A DNA stretch of 64,000 nucleotides from Olsenella porci (GTDB taxonomy: Bacteria > Actinomycetota > Coriobacteriia > Coriobacteriales > Atopobiaceae), in NCBI RefSeq assembly GCF_009695875.1, contig NZ_VUNC01000001.1, forward strand, positions 310,001 to 374,000, read 5' to 3'. The notes below the pieces were generated by a model that was not told the DNA's origin, searched no databases, and saw nothing but the letters and a program-made list of their open reading frames with translations. Positions 1-7,854 of the stretch are shown piece after piece. The translations under genes and the position numbers were made by a program. The number at the start of each line of letters is the position of its first letter. Within the stretch, counting starts at the first letter, position 1.

Positions 1-2
1 AG

Positions 3-1613
3 ATTCAGGTCATCGGTGCCACCACGGCGGACGAGTACCGCAAGCACATCGAGAAGGACACCGCCCTGGAGCGCCGCTTCCAGCCGGTGAACGTGGGTGA
101 GCCCTCCCCCGAGGACACCCTCGCAATCCTCCACGGGCTCCAGTCACGCTACGAGGAGCACCACCACGTGCGCTACACCGAGGCGGCCCTCGCGGCGGCT
201 GTGACGCTCTCAAACCGCTACGTGCAGGACCGCTTCCTCCCGGACAAGGCGATTGACATCATCGACGAGGCCGGCGCGCGCACCCGCGTACACAAGACCA
301 GCCTGCCTCCCGAGCTCGCCCAGGTGGACGAGGAGCTCGCCCGCACCAAGGGGGAGAAGGACAAGGCCGCGGACGCCCAGGAGTTCGAAGAGGCGGCGCG
401 TCTGCGCGACAAGGAGCGCGAGCTCACCTCCCGCAGGGACGACCTCGAGGCCAAGTGGCGCGAGAAGATGGACAAGAACGTCGTGGTCGTGGACGAGCCC
501 GACATCGCCGACGTGGTGAGCGAGATCACTGGGGTGCCCGTCTCCAACCTCACCGAGGCTGAGGCGTCCAAGCTCCTGCGCTGCGAGGACGCGCTGCACC
601 AGCGCGTCGTGGGCCAGGACGAGGCTATCTCGGCCGTCTCGCGCGCCATCCGCCGCAGTCGCTCGCCCCTCAAGGACCCACGCCGTCCCGGCGGCTCCTT
701 CATCTTCCTGGGGCCGTCCGGCGTGGGCAAGACCGAGCTCGCCAAGTCGCTCGCCGAGTTCCTCTTTGGCAGCGAGGACGCCCTCATCAGCTTCGACATG
801 TCTGAGTTCATGGAGAAGCATGAGGTCAGCAAGCTTGTGGGCGCGCCTCCTGGATATGTGGGGTACGACGAGGGCGGAGAACTCACCAAGGCCGTCCGTA
901 GGCGCCCCTACTCGGTCGTGTTGTTCGACGAGATCGAGAAGGCCCATCCCGACATTTTCAACATCCTGCTGCAGATCCTGGACGAGGGGCGTCTCACCGA
1001 CGGCCAGGGCCGCACGGTCGACTTCAGCAACACCGTCATCATCATGACTTCCAACATCGGTGCGCGCGAGATTGCCCAGACCTCGCCCATGGGATTCAGC
1101 TCCCAGGGCAACGGCGGTCTCTCCGACAAGGAGATCAAGAGCAGGGTCGAGGGCGAGCTCAAGCACCTGTTCCGCCCCGAGTTCCTCAACCGTGTGGACG
1201 AGATCGTGGTCTTCAAGTCCCTCACGGGCGAGCAGCTGAGAAAGATCGTCGACCTCATGGTGGTCGACCTCCGCAACCGCCTGGTGGGGCAGGGCATGTC
1301 CATCGAACTCACCGATGCCGCGCGCGACTACGTGGCCAAGGAGGGCACCGATCCGGTGTATGGCGCCCGTCCGCTGCGTCGTGCCATCCAAACGCTCATC
1401 GAGGACCCTCTCGCCGAGCAGATGCTCATGGGCAAGTGGAAGACCGGCGACGTCATCCAGGTGGACGCCGGGGACGACGGGCTCACCTTCGCCCGTGGCG
1501 AGGGCGAGATTCCCAGCGTCACGGAGCGAGTCCACATGGACCTTCCGCGTGCCCGCGACCACTGGTCGCCCGCGGCGCCGTCGCCGGAGGGCAGCGCCGC
1601 CTCTGGCGCATAG
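3..1613 (+). CDS. clpC: ATP-dependent Clp protease ATPase subunit ClpC (3' part, 5' end outside the window)
   Basis: AAA+ unfoldase that feeds substrates to ClpP. The visible 536 residues begin in the first ATPase domain (GATTADEYRKHI, then the ERRF arginine-finger region). A UVR-type coiled segment follows (about residues 111-150, EFEEAARLRD), which separates ClpC from ClpA/ClpB. The second ATPase domain has Walker A GPSGVGKT (237-244), Walker B LFDE (Asp about 309), and the MTSNIGA and GARPLRR sensor motifs. The C-terminal tail is Pro/Ser/Ala-rich and weakly conserved. Neighbours disA-ispD-ispF match the Bacillus clpC-radA-disA order, with radA absent here. Regulation cannot be judged because the promoter is outside the window. 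Confidence 0.97.
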   Translation: MQVIGATTADEYRKHIEKDTALERRFQPVNVGEPSPEDTLAILHGLQSRYEEHHHVRYTEAALAAAVTLSNRYVQDRFLPDKAIDIIDEAGARTRVHKTSLPPELAQVDEELARTKGEKDKAADAQEFEEAARLRDKERELTSRRDDLEAKWREKMDKNVVVVDEPDIADVVSEITGVPVSNLTEAEASKLLRCEDALHQRVVGQDEAISAVSRAIRRSRSPLKDPRRPGGSFIFLGPSGVGKTELAKSLAEFLFGSEDALISFDMSEFMEKHEVSKLVGAPPGYVGYDEGGELTKAVRRRPYSVVLFDEIEKAHPDIFNILLQILDEGRLTDGQGRTVDFSNTVIIMTSNIGAREIAQTSPMGFSSQGNGGLSDKEIKSRVEGELKHLFRPEFLNRVDEIVVFKSLTGEQLRKIVDLMVVDLRNRLVGQGMSIELTDAARDYVAKEGTDPVYGARPLRRAIQTLIEDPLAEQMLMGKWKTGDVIQVDAGDDGLTFARGEGEIPSVTERVHMDLPRARDHWSPAAPSPEGSAASGA

Positions 1614-1671
1614 CCCCGAGTTTGGGGGTCGCGGAGTCGTCTGCGAGCGTCATATACTGTGAGAGACAGTC

Positions 1672-1705
1672 CGGCCGGTCCGCACTGCGGGCCGGCCGTT
1701 TATTT
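1672..1705 (+). terminator. Hairpin with short T-run between clpC and disA
   Basis: A 12-bp GC stem (one G-T wobble; arms 1672-1683 and 1687-1698) with a 3-nt loop is followed by TTTATTT. It fits a Rho-independent terminator for clpC. A TATACT -10-like hexamer lies upstream at 1653-1658, without a good -35, so the hairpin could also sit in a disA leader. It ends only 12 bp before the disA start codon, overlapping its Shine-Dalgarno region. Confidence 0.6.
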
Positions 1706-1717
1706 GAAGGGGGTAGC

Positions 1718-2794
1718 ATGGACGCAGCTCGCAAGGACGCCCAGCCTGCAGACGGCTCGGCGCGCCTCCGTGAGGCCATCAAGCTCACCGCGCCGGGAAC
1801 CGCGCTCCGCGTGGCGCTGGACATGATCATCGCTGGCCACATGGGTGCCCTCATCTGCATCGGCGACACGGACAACGTCCTTGCCGCGGGGGACGACGGC
1901 TTCAGGCTCGACATCTCGTTCACCGCAAACCGCCTGTTCGAGCTCAGCAAGATGGACGGCGCAATCGTCATCGACAAGGACCTCACGCGCATCGTGCGGG
2001 CAAACTACCACCTCAACCCCGACCCCTCGCTCCCCACGAGCGAGACGGGCATGAGGCACCGCACCGCCGCCCGCATGAGCCTGCTCACCAAAGCCCTCGT
2101 CATCTCGGTCTCGGAGCGCCGACAGGTAGTCAACGTCTTCGTGGACGGCAGGGGCCACCAACTCAGGTCGGTGCAGGAGCTCATGGGGACCGTCAACCAG
2201 CTCATTGTCTCGCTCCAGTCCACCAGGACGCAGCTCGACCGCAACCTGCTGCGCCTGACCACCCTCGAGCTCGACAACTACGTCACCCTCGCGGACATCT
2301 CGCAGACCATCTACCTGTTCGAGGTCCTCTCCACCGTTGTGGAGGAGCTCAACGAGCTCGTGCTCCAGCTAGGCAGCTCGGGCAAGAGCATCGCCATGCA
2401 GCGGGACGAGATCATGGGCAACATGGACGAGGAGTACACGCTCCTCGTGCGCGACTACGCGTCCGACTCCAGCGAGGAGAACGCCAAGGCCATACGCGCC
2501 CGTCTCCACAAGACGGACAAGGACCAGCTCAGGGTGCCAAAGCGCGTCGCCGAGATGCTGGGGTACGACGACAAGGACGAGGACTCCATCATGACCTCGC
2601 TCGGCCTCAGGACGCTGTCGAGCATCTCGGTCGTTCGTGAGGGTATGGCGGACAAGATTGTGGACGAGTACGGTTCGCTCCAGCAGCTGCTCGACGACAT
2701 CGAGCAGAACCCCTCCCGTCTCGACAGCCTGGGTGTCGACAACCCCAACATCCTCGCCGACAGCCTGTATCGCCTGTGGGGGAAGCGGGCATGA
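1718..2794 (+). CDS. disA: Diadenylate cyclase DisA (DNA integrity scanning protein)
   Basis: Makes c-di-AMP from two ATP and scans DNA for branched structures. The 358-residue length is typical. The N-terminal DAC domain carries DGA (residues 80-82) and RHR (113-115), the two catalytic signatures. A helical linker follows, then a C-terminal helix-hairpin-helix region (around RTLSSISVV ... GSLQQLLDDI). The ATG at 1718 is chosen because AAGGGGG precedes it at normal spacing and upstream in-frame codons lie inside the clpC/terminator region. The stop overlaps the ispD start by ATGA, so the two are probably cotranscribed. Confidence 0.95.
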   Translation: MDAARKDAQPADGSARLREAIKLTAPGTALRVALDMIIAGHMGALICIGDTDNVLAAGDDGFRLDISFTANRLFELSKMDGAIVIDKDLTRIVRANYHLNPDPSLPTSETGMRHRTAARMSLLTKALVISVSERRQVVNVFVDGRGHQLRSVQELMGTVNQLIVSLQSTRTQLDRNLLRLTTLELDNYVTLADISQTIYLFEVLSTVVEELNELVLQLGSSGKSIAMQRDEIMGNMDEEYTLLVRDYASDSSEENAKAIRARLHKTDKDQLRVPKRVAEMLGYDDKDEDSIMTSLGLRTLSSISVVREGMADKIVDEYGSLQQLLDDIEQNPSRLDSLGVDNPNILADSLYRLWGKRA

Positions 2795-3603
2795 GGGAGT
2801 GGGGCGCAGCCACGTGCACGTGCCCGACGCGCGTGGGGGAGCAAACTCGGGAGGCAGACACCTGCGCCGTCATCGTTGCCGGCGGGGTCGGCCTTCGCTT
2901 TGGCGACCCGAGGGGCAAGCAGTACGTCGCCCTCTGCGGCATGCCGCTCATGTGCTGGTCGCTCCTGGCGTTCGACCGCGCCCCGTCCATCGGCCACATC
3001 GTGATTGTCTGCTCGGACGAGCGCAGGGGAGAGGTGCGCGACGCCGTGCTCCCCGCGGTGTCCCTCCGGCATCAGGTCACCCTCGCCCCGGCGGGGGCAA
3101 CCAGGCAGGACTCCGTGTACAGCGGGCTCCAGGCGGTCCCCGCGGAATACGAGATGGTCGCCATACACGATGCCGCGCGACCCCTCGTGACCACGGAGGA
3201 CGTGGAGGCATGCATCGCCGCCCTCCGCAACGACCCCTCGCTCGGCGGTGCCATCTGCGCCGCCCGCACCACCGATACGCTTAAGCTCGTGGAGGACCAG
3301 ACCATCGTTGCCACGCCCGATCGCAGCTACTACTGGAACGCCCTGACGCCGCAGGTGTTCAAGACGGCGACCATCAGGGCGGCGCACCGTGCCGCACGGT
3401 GGGACGCGTACCAGGGCACGGACGACGCGTCTCTCATCGAGCGCAGGGGCGGGCGCGTGCTCTGCGTGGAGACCTCACGGGCAAACATCAAGGTCACGGT
3501 TCCCGAGGACTACGTCATTGCCCAGGCCCTCATGGAGCGCCGGCTCATGTCGGAGGGCTGCGGGCTCGACGACGTGGTTCCCCAAGGGGGCGATGCAGAG
3601 TGA
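2791..3603 (+). CDS. ispD: 2-C-methyl-D-erythritol 4-phosphate cytidylyltransferase IspD
   Basis: Third step of the MEP isoprenoid pathway (MEP + CTP to CDP-ME). The 270-residue protein has the nucleotidyltransferase start AVIVAGGVGLRFG followed by GKQY, then IHDAARPLV, GTDDASLIE and KVTVPEDY, all characteristic of IspD. The ATG at 2791 overlaps the disA stop by 4 nt. About 25 residues precede the catalytic fold, a longer N-terminus than usual; an alternative GTG lies at 2776. The gene couples through GTGA to ispF, giving a typical ispD-ispF pair. Confidence 0.95.
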   Translation: MREWGAATCTCPTRVGEQTREADTCAVIVAGGVGLRFGDPRGKQYVALCGMPLMCWSLLAFDRAPSIGHIVIVCSDERRGEVRDAVLPAVSLRHQVTLAPAGATRQDSVYSGLQAVPAEYEMVAIHDAARPLVTTEDVEACIAALRNDPSLGGAICAARTTDTLKLVEDQTIVATPDRSYYWNALTPQVFKTATIRAAHRAARWDAYQGTDDASLIERRGGRVLCVETSRANIKVTVPEDYVIAQALMERRLMSEGCGLDDVVPQGGDAE

Positions 3604-4106
3604 CGCTCAGGATCGGCCACGGGTTCGACGTCCATGCATTTGCCGAGGGGCGGCCCCTCGTCCTCGGTGGGGTGCGCATCCCCTCCGATCGCGGGCTGGA
3701 TGGCCACTCCGACGCCGACGTCGTCGCCCATGCGCTCATGGATGGCATCCTCGGCGCCATGCGGGCCGGTGACATAGGCGGGCTCTTCCCAGACACCGAT
3801 CCGGCCTACGAGGGCGCGGACAGCATGGTGCTCCTGACGCGGGTCGCGGGCCTCGCGCGCGAGAGGGGGTTCCGCCTCGTTGACTGCGACTGCACCATCG
3901 CGGCGCAGTCGCCCAAGCTCGCCCCGTACCGCGATGCTATGCGGGAGCGCATGGCCCGGGCGATGGGGGTCGACCCGTCGCAGGTGGGCCTCTCCGCCAC
4001 CACCACCGAGCACCTGGGCTTCGTTGGGAGGGAGGAGGGAATCGCCGCCTGGGCGGTGACCCTCCTCGAGCTGGGGGAGTGTACCGGCGGGGCGGTTCCG
4101 CACTAG
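3600..4106 (+). CDS. ispF: 2-C-methyl-D-erythritol 2,4-cyclodiphosphate synthase IspF
   Basis: Fifth MEP-pathway step, releasing CMP to form the cyclodiphosphate. It has 168 residues, close to the usual ~160. Metal ligands are in GHGFDVH (Asp and His near the N-terminus) and the family motif GHSDADVVAHALMD follows. FPDTDPAYEGADS and SATTTEHLGF complete the signature. The GTG start overlaps the ispD stop (GTGA), with AAGGGGG upstream. Translational coupling from disA through ispF is likely. Confidence 0.96.
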   Translation: MTLRIGHGFDVHAFAEGRPLVLGGVRIPSDRGLDGHSDADVVAHALMDGILGAMRAGDIGGLFPDTDPAYEGADSMVLLTRVAGLARERGFRLVDCDCTIAAQSPKLAPYRDAMRERMARAMGVDPSQVGLSATTTEHLGFVGREEGIAAWAVTLLELGECTGGAVPH

Positions 4107-4175
4107 CGGGGCAGTCCCGACCAAACGCCAGAACGTCACACGCGCCCCTCGGGCGCACGCACAAGGGAGATTCAG

Positions 4176-5657
4176 ATGCTCGTCTACAACACCAAGTCAC
4201 GCCGCAAAGAGGAGTTCAAGCCCATCGAGCCGGGCAAGGTCCGCATGTACGTGTGCGGCCCCACGGTGTACGACCAGATCCACATAGGCAACGCCAGGAC
4301 CTTCCTGGCCTTCGACGTCATCCGCCGCTACCTGGTGTACAAGGGCTACGAGGTCACCTTTGCGCAGAACCTCACCGACGTCGATGACAAGATCATCAAC
4401 CGCGCCAACGAGCAGGGTCGCACCGCTGCCGAGGTCGCCGACGAGTTCAGCAAGGCGTTCATCGAGCAGATGCACCGCTTTGGCATCCTGGACCCCGACA
4501 TCCGCCCTCGCGCCACGCGCGAGATCGAGGCCATGCAGGACATGATCAAGCTCCTCATCGAGCAGGGCAACGCCTACGTTGCGGACAACGGCGACGTGTA
4601 CTTCAGCGTCAGGTCCGACAACCACTACGGCATTCTGAGCGGCCGCGACATCGACCAGCTCAAGGTTGGGGCGCGCGTGGAGGAGAACACCGACAAGCGC
4701 GACCCGCTCGACTTCGCCCTGTGGAAGGCCGCCAAGCCCGGCGAGCCCAGCTGGCCCAGCCCGTGGGGAGACGGGCGCCCCGGCTGGCATACCGAGTGCT
4801 GCGCCATGATCCACCGCTACCTGGGCACGCCAATCGACATCCATGGCGGCGGGCAGGACCTGGTCTTCCCTCACCACGAGAACGAGACCGCGCAGGCCAT
4901 GTGCGCCTGGCACGCCCCGCTCGCAAACTACTGGTTCCACTCGGGGATGCTGCGCGTGGACGGCGAGAAGATGTCCAAGAGCCTTGGCAACTTCTACACG
5001 CTCAAGGAGGTCCTGGACAAGTACCCCGCGGACGCGGTGAGGCTGCTCATGCTGCAGACGCACTACCGCGCCCCGCTCGACTTCTCCTACGACCGCCTTG
5101 ACGGCGCGGTGGGCACGCTCGGCAGGCTCTCCGGCTGCGTCGCCAACCTGCGGTGGGCGGCGGAGAACTCCCCCCTGGACGGCGAGCTCAACCAGGCCGA
5201 CCAGGCCCTCTCTGCGGCGGTCAAGCAGACGATGGCCGAGTTCACGGCCCAGATGGACGACGACTTCAACACAGCCGGCGCCCTCGCCGCGATCTTCTCC
5301 CTCGTCGCGGCCGCAAACAAGTACCTGGCCGAGGCCGAGGGAAAGGCATCCACCGCGGTGACGCTTCACGCCGCCGATGCCCTCACCGAGCTGTGCGGCG
5401 TCCTTGGCATCGACCTCGAGCGCGACTCTGCCGAGACGGGTCTTCCGCCCGAGCTCGTCGACCTCGCCAGTGAGCATGCGGGCTACGAGGGGTCTGACCC
5501 CCAGGAGGCGGCGCAGGCGCTTCTCGACGCCCGCCAGAGGGCGCGTGCCGAGAAGGACTGGGCCACGGCTGACGCCATCCGCGATGGGATCACGGCCCTG
5601 GGGCTCGTGGTCGAGGACACCGCCGCCGGGGCGCGCCTGCGCGCCGGAAGGGAGTAG
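4176..5657 (+). CDS. cysS: Cysteinyl-tRNA synthetase
   Basis: Class I aminoacyl-tRNA synthetase, 493 aa. It shows the zinc-binding Cys27 (YVCGPTVYD), the HIGH box as HIGN (36-39), WHTECCAM, GGGQDLVFPHHENE (zinc site) and KMSKS (265-269). The ATG follows AAGGGAG. It sits 69 bp after ispF, where a short GC hairpin (around 4142-4156) may partly separate the transcripts. The C-terminal helical domain ends normally and the stop lies 3 bp before rlmB. Confidence 0.97.
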   Translation: MLVYNTKSRRKEEFKPIEPGKVRMYVCGPTVYDQIHIGNARTFLAFDVIRRYLVYKGYEVTFAQNLTDVDDKIINRANEQGRTAAEVADEFSKAFIEQMHRFGILDPDIRPRATREIEAMQDMIKLLIEQGNAYVADNGDVYFSVRSDNHYGILSGRDIDQLKVGARVEENTDKRDPLDFALWKAAKPGEPSWPSPWGDGRPGWHTECCAMIHRYLGTPIDIHGGGQDLVFPHHENETAQAMCAWHAPLANYWFHSGMLRVDGEKMSKSLGNFYTLKEVLDKYPADAVRLLMLQTHYRAPLDFSYDRLDGAVGTLGRLSGCVANLRWAAENSPLDGELNQADQALSAAVKQTMAEFTAQMDDDFNTAGALAAIFSLVAAANKYLAEAEGKASTAVTLHAADALTELCGVLGIDLERDSAETGLPPELVDLASEHAGYEGSDPQEAAQALLDARQRARAEKDWATADAIRDGITALGLVVEDTAAGARLRAGRE

Positions 5658-5660
5658 CGC

Positions 5661-6596
5661 ATGGCATCGCGACCCAACGGCAGGGGCGGCAGGCCCGGCT
5701 CCCGCGGTCAGGCCCCCCGCGGCAAGCAGGCTGGCAGGCAGGGCAAGGGCGCGCCCTCTCGTTCGGGGAGGGGCGCACGGCCACAGGGGCGCCGCCAGGA
5801 TGCGGGGCGTCCCCAGGCGCAGCGCCGGGGTGGGGCGCAGCGCCCCACTGGCGACGTCATCGAGGGCAGGCGCGCCTGCGCCGAGGCCTTGGAGACGGGC
5901 GTCCCCATCAAGCGTGCGCTCATCTCCCCTGGTCCCGAGGCGGACCAGTCGCTCTCGTCGCTCGTGAGGAGGCTCGACGAGGCGGGCGTTCCCATCGAGC
6001 GCGTCCCCAGGGCGCGGCTCGACTCGCTCAGCTCCCACGGCGCCCATCAGGGCATCGTGCTCCAGACCAAGCCCTTCGAGTACGCCGAGCTCGACGAGGT
6101 CATCGCCAACGCAGGGTCGGGAGACGCGCTCGTGCTCGTGCTCGACCACGTCACCGACGAGGGCAACTTTGGCGCAATCGTGCGCAGCGCGGAGGTCGTG
6201 GGAGCCGCGGGCGTCGTGATTCCCAAGGCGCGCTCGGCCCGCGTGGGTACGGCGGCCTACAAGACCTCCGCGGGCGCCGTGCTGCACCTTCCCATCGCCC
6301 AGGTGCCAAACCTGGCCACCGCGCTCGACCGGCTGAGGAAGGCGGGCTTCTGGGTCGCCGCAGCGAGCGAGCATGCCGAGCAGGATGTGTGGGACGCGCC
6401 GCTATCGGGGCGGCTAGCCCTCGTTATGGGTTCCGAGGGGTCCGGTGTGTCTCGCCTCGTCATGGAGCACTGCGACTTCTCGTGCCGCCTTCCACAGCGT
6501 GGGAGCGTGGAGTCCCTCAACGTGGCTCAGGCGGCAACGGTCCTCTCGTACGAGTGGCTCAGGCGCACCACGAGGGGGGAGGGCGCAGATGCCTGA
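5661..6596 (+). CDS. rlmB: 23S rRNA 2'-O-methyltransferase, RlmB/TrmH (SpoU) family
   Basis: SpoU-class knotted methyltransferase expected to modify a 23S rRNA guanosine. After a ~62-residue Arg/Gly/Gln-rich, probably disordered basic extension, the L30e-like substrate domain starts (DVIEGRRACAEAL). The SPOUT domain carries motif 1 (DEGNFGAIVRSAE), motif 2 (LVMGSEGSG) and motif 3 (ESLNVAQAATVLSYE). Total length is 311 aa, longer than Escherichia coli RlmB (243) because of the tail. The cysS-rlmB-rae1 order matches Bacillus (without mrnC). The exact methylated base is inferred from family. Confidence 0.9.
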   Translation: MASRPNGRGGRPGSRGQAPRGKQAGRQGKGAPSRSGRGARPQGRRQDAGRPQAQRRGGAQRPTGDVIEGRRACAEALETGVPIKRALISPGPEADQSLSSLVRRLDEAGVPIERVPRARLDSLSSHGAHQGIVLQTKPFEYAELDEVIANAGSGDALVLVLDHVTDEGNFGAIVRSAEVVGAAGVVIPKARSARVGTAAYKTSAGAVLHLPIAQVPNLATALDRLRKAGFWVAAASEHAEQDVWDAPLSGRLALVMGSEGSGVSRLVMEHCDFSCRLPQRGSVESLNVAQAATVLSYEWLRRTTRGEGADA

Positions 6597-7146
6597 GTCT
6601 GCCAGGGGCGAGCTGCTTGTGGTGGATGGCTACAACGTCATCTTCAAGTCGGCTCGGTACATGGCCCTTGTGGACGAGGGCGACGGCGACGCCAGCGACC
6701 CCTTCGATTGGGCAAGAGAGTTGCTCGTCTCGGACGTTGCCGCCTACGCCCAGGGCAAATACGAGCCCGTGGTGGTCTTTGACGCGGCGGGGAACCTCTC
6801 TCCCGAGCGCCCCGACCTTAGCACGGCGGGCGTACGCGTGGTCTTCTCCCAGACGGGGGAGAGCGCAGACTCGGTCATCGAGAGGCTGGTCACCGAGTCG
6901 CGCCATCAGATGCGTAGCGTCACGGTCGTGACGTCTGACAACACCATCCGCGCAACGGTGGGCGGGATTCCCGTCACCAGGCTCTCGAGCGACGTGCTGG
7001 CGGCGGACATAGACGTGCTCGCCGACGACGTGGAGACGGCGAGGTCAGAGAGGACCCACCAGCACCTCACGGTCGAGGACCGCCTCTCGCCGGAGGATCG
7101 GGAGAAGCTTTGGGCCCTCATGGGCAAGCGCGGGCCCTTACGCTAG
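6589..7146 (+). CDS. rae1: NYN-domain ribonuclease, YacP/Rae1-like
   Basis: 185-residue PIN/NYN-fold protein. In Bacillus subtilis the homologue Rae1 (YacP) enters the ribosomal A site and cleaves mRNA. Acidic active-site features are visible: VVDGYNVIF near the N-terminus, VVVFDAAG, GESADSVIERL and VTSDN. The ATG at 6589 overlaps the rlmB end by 8 nt, with GGGGGGAGGG upstream, so translation is coupled. The position directly after rlmB is the conserved Firmicutes arrangement. Function here is inferred from family plus synteny. Confidence 0.85.
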   Translation: MPESARGELLVVDGYNVIFKSARYMALVDEGDGDASDPFDWARELLVSDVAAYAQGKYEPVVVFDAAGNLSPERPDLSTAGVRVVFSQTGESADSVIERLVTESRHQMRSVTVVTSDNTIRATVGGIPVTRLSSDVLAADIDVLADDVETARSERTHQHLTVEDRLSPEDREKLWALMGKRGPLR

Positions 7147-7159
7147 AATGCGTACCCAG

Positions 7160-7235
7160 GCTGGCGTAGCTCAGTTGGTAGAGCCCTAGTCTTGTAAACT
7201 AGTTGTCGCCGGTTCGAGCCCGGCCGCCAGCTCCA
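7160..7235 (+). tRNA. tRNA-Thr (anticodon TGT)
   Basis: Complete cloverleaf with acceptor GCTGGCG/CGCCAGC, a D arm, anticodon stem CTAGT/ACTAG with loop CTTGTAA, T arm with GTTCGAG, and a genomically encoded CCA. Anticodon TGT reads ACA/ACG threonine codons. It starts only 13 nt after the rae1 stop, so it is probably co-transcribed with that operon and released by processing. Confidence 0.97.
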
Positions 7236-7246
7236 GCGCAGCCAAA

Positions 7247-7277
7247 GGCCACGGCGCATCGCCGTGGCCTTTTCCTT
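7247..7277 (+). terminator. Rho-independent terminator after tRNA-Thr
   Basis: Perfect 10-bp stem (GGCCACGGCG / CGCCGTGGCC) with a 3-nt loop and TTTTCCTT. It closes the disA-to-tRNA-Thr transcription unit. Confidence 0.9.
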
Positions 7278-7404
7278 GTCGCGGCGACGCTTCGGGAAGT
7301 ACGCAAGAAGATTTTTTCGCCAACCTGCAAAGCGGGCACCGTGAAGGCTTCCACGCATTCGAAAAAATATGCATCTAGCTGGGCATGTGCAGGAATCGTG
7401 GGGA

Positions 7405-7424
7405 GGATACGCCCGGCTGCGTGG
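7405..7424 (+). promoter_or_regulatory. Recurrent 20-bp motif, copy 1, upstream of the tRNA-Tyr/tuf promoter
   Basis: The sequence GGATACGCCCGGCTGCGTGG ends 6 bp before the -35 hexamer of the tRNA promoter. Near-identical 20-mers occur at 21880 and 27353. The UP-element position suggests an activator or RNA-polymerase-binding-factor site (inference). Confidence 0.55.
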
Positions 7425-7430
7425 AAACAA

Positions 7431-7459
7431 TTGACATCCCTATCCCCACGTCGTAATAT
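7431..7459 (+). promoter_or_regulatory. Sigma-70-type promoter of the tRNA-Tyr/Thr/Met-tuf unit
   Basis: TTGACA at 7431-7436, a 17-bp spacer and TAATAT at 7454-7459. It is a near-consensus promoter, as expected for stable RNA and EF-Tu. Confidence 0.9.
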
Positions 7460-7512
7460 TCACTCCGCTTGCAAGGGACAACACCCAAGCAGGCACCTTG
7501 AAAATTTGGAAT

Positions 7513-7596
7513 GGGGACGTGGCACAGCGGCAACTGCGGCGGACTGTAAATCCGCTCCCTCTGGGTTCCATGGTTCGAGTCCATGCGTCCCCACCA
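7513..7596 (+). tRNA. tRNA-Tyr (anticodon GTA)
   Basis: Type II tRNA of 84 nt with a long variable arm. Acceptor GGGGACG/CGTCCCC, anticodon stem GCGGA/TCCGC with loop CTGTAAA, encoded CCA. First tRNA downstream of the strong promoter at 7431. Confidence 0.97.
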
Positions 7597-7602
7597 TTCC
7601 AG

Positions 7603-7678
7603 GCCCGTGTAGCTCAGTCGGTAGAGCACTTCGTTGGTAACGAAGAGGTCACCAGTTCGAATCTGGTCGCGGGCTCCA
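7603..7678 (+). tRNA. tRNA-Thr (anticodon GGT)
   Basis: 76-nt cloverleaf; acceptor GCCCGTG/CGCGGGC with one T-G wobble, anticodon loop TTGGTAA on stem TTCG/CGAA, T arm GTTCGAA, encoded CCA. A second threonine isoacceptor, complementary to the TGT copy at 7160. Confidence 0.97.
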
Positions 7679-7696
7679 TTTTCAAGACGGCACCAC

Positions 7697-7773
7697 GCCG
7701 GTGTAGCTCAGCTGGTTAGAGCACGCGGCTCATACCCGCGATGTCACTGGTTCGAATCCAGTCACCGGTACCA
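7697..7773 (+). tRNA. tRNA-Met, elongator (anticodon CAT)
   Basis: 77-nt cloverleaf with acceptor GCCGGTG/CACCGGT (terminal G-U pair), anticodon stem CGCGG/CCGCG with loop CTCATAC, encoded CCA. The paired 1-72 position and D-loop resemble Bacillus elongator tRNA-Met rather than initiator. A CAT-anticodon tRNA-Ile2 (lysidine-modified) is less likely but not excluded. Confidence 0.88.
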
Positions 7774-7782
7774 GGAGTTCTA

Positions 7783-7802
7783 GCGGCCCGTCACTGGGCC
7801 GC
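7783..7802 (+). other. Hairpin between the tRNA genes and tuf
   Basis: 7-bp stem GCGGCCC/GGGCCGC with a 6-nt loop, followed by TTGACA (7803) but no T-run. It may be a processing barrier or weak attenuator separating tRNAs from tuf mRNA. No convincing -10 follows the TTGACA. Confidence 0.4.
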
Positions 7803-7854
7803 TTGACATATAAGGGCACAATGGCCGAGAGGTTGTTTCTTAAGGAGGACGGCA

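Noticed and set aside
210-1562. 450-codon open frame on the minus strand opposite clpC
   Set aside because: High-GC codon bias leaves the antisense frame open; the protein is His/Leu/Glu-rich low complexity with no start signal, while clpC is clearly coding.
7697-7773. Initiator tRNA-fMet
   Set aside because: Position 1-72 is paired and the anticodon-stem GGG/CCC run of initiators is absent.
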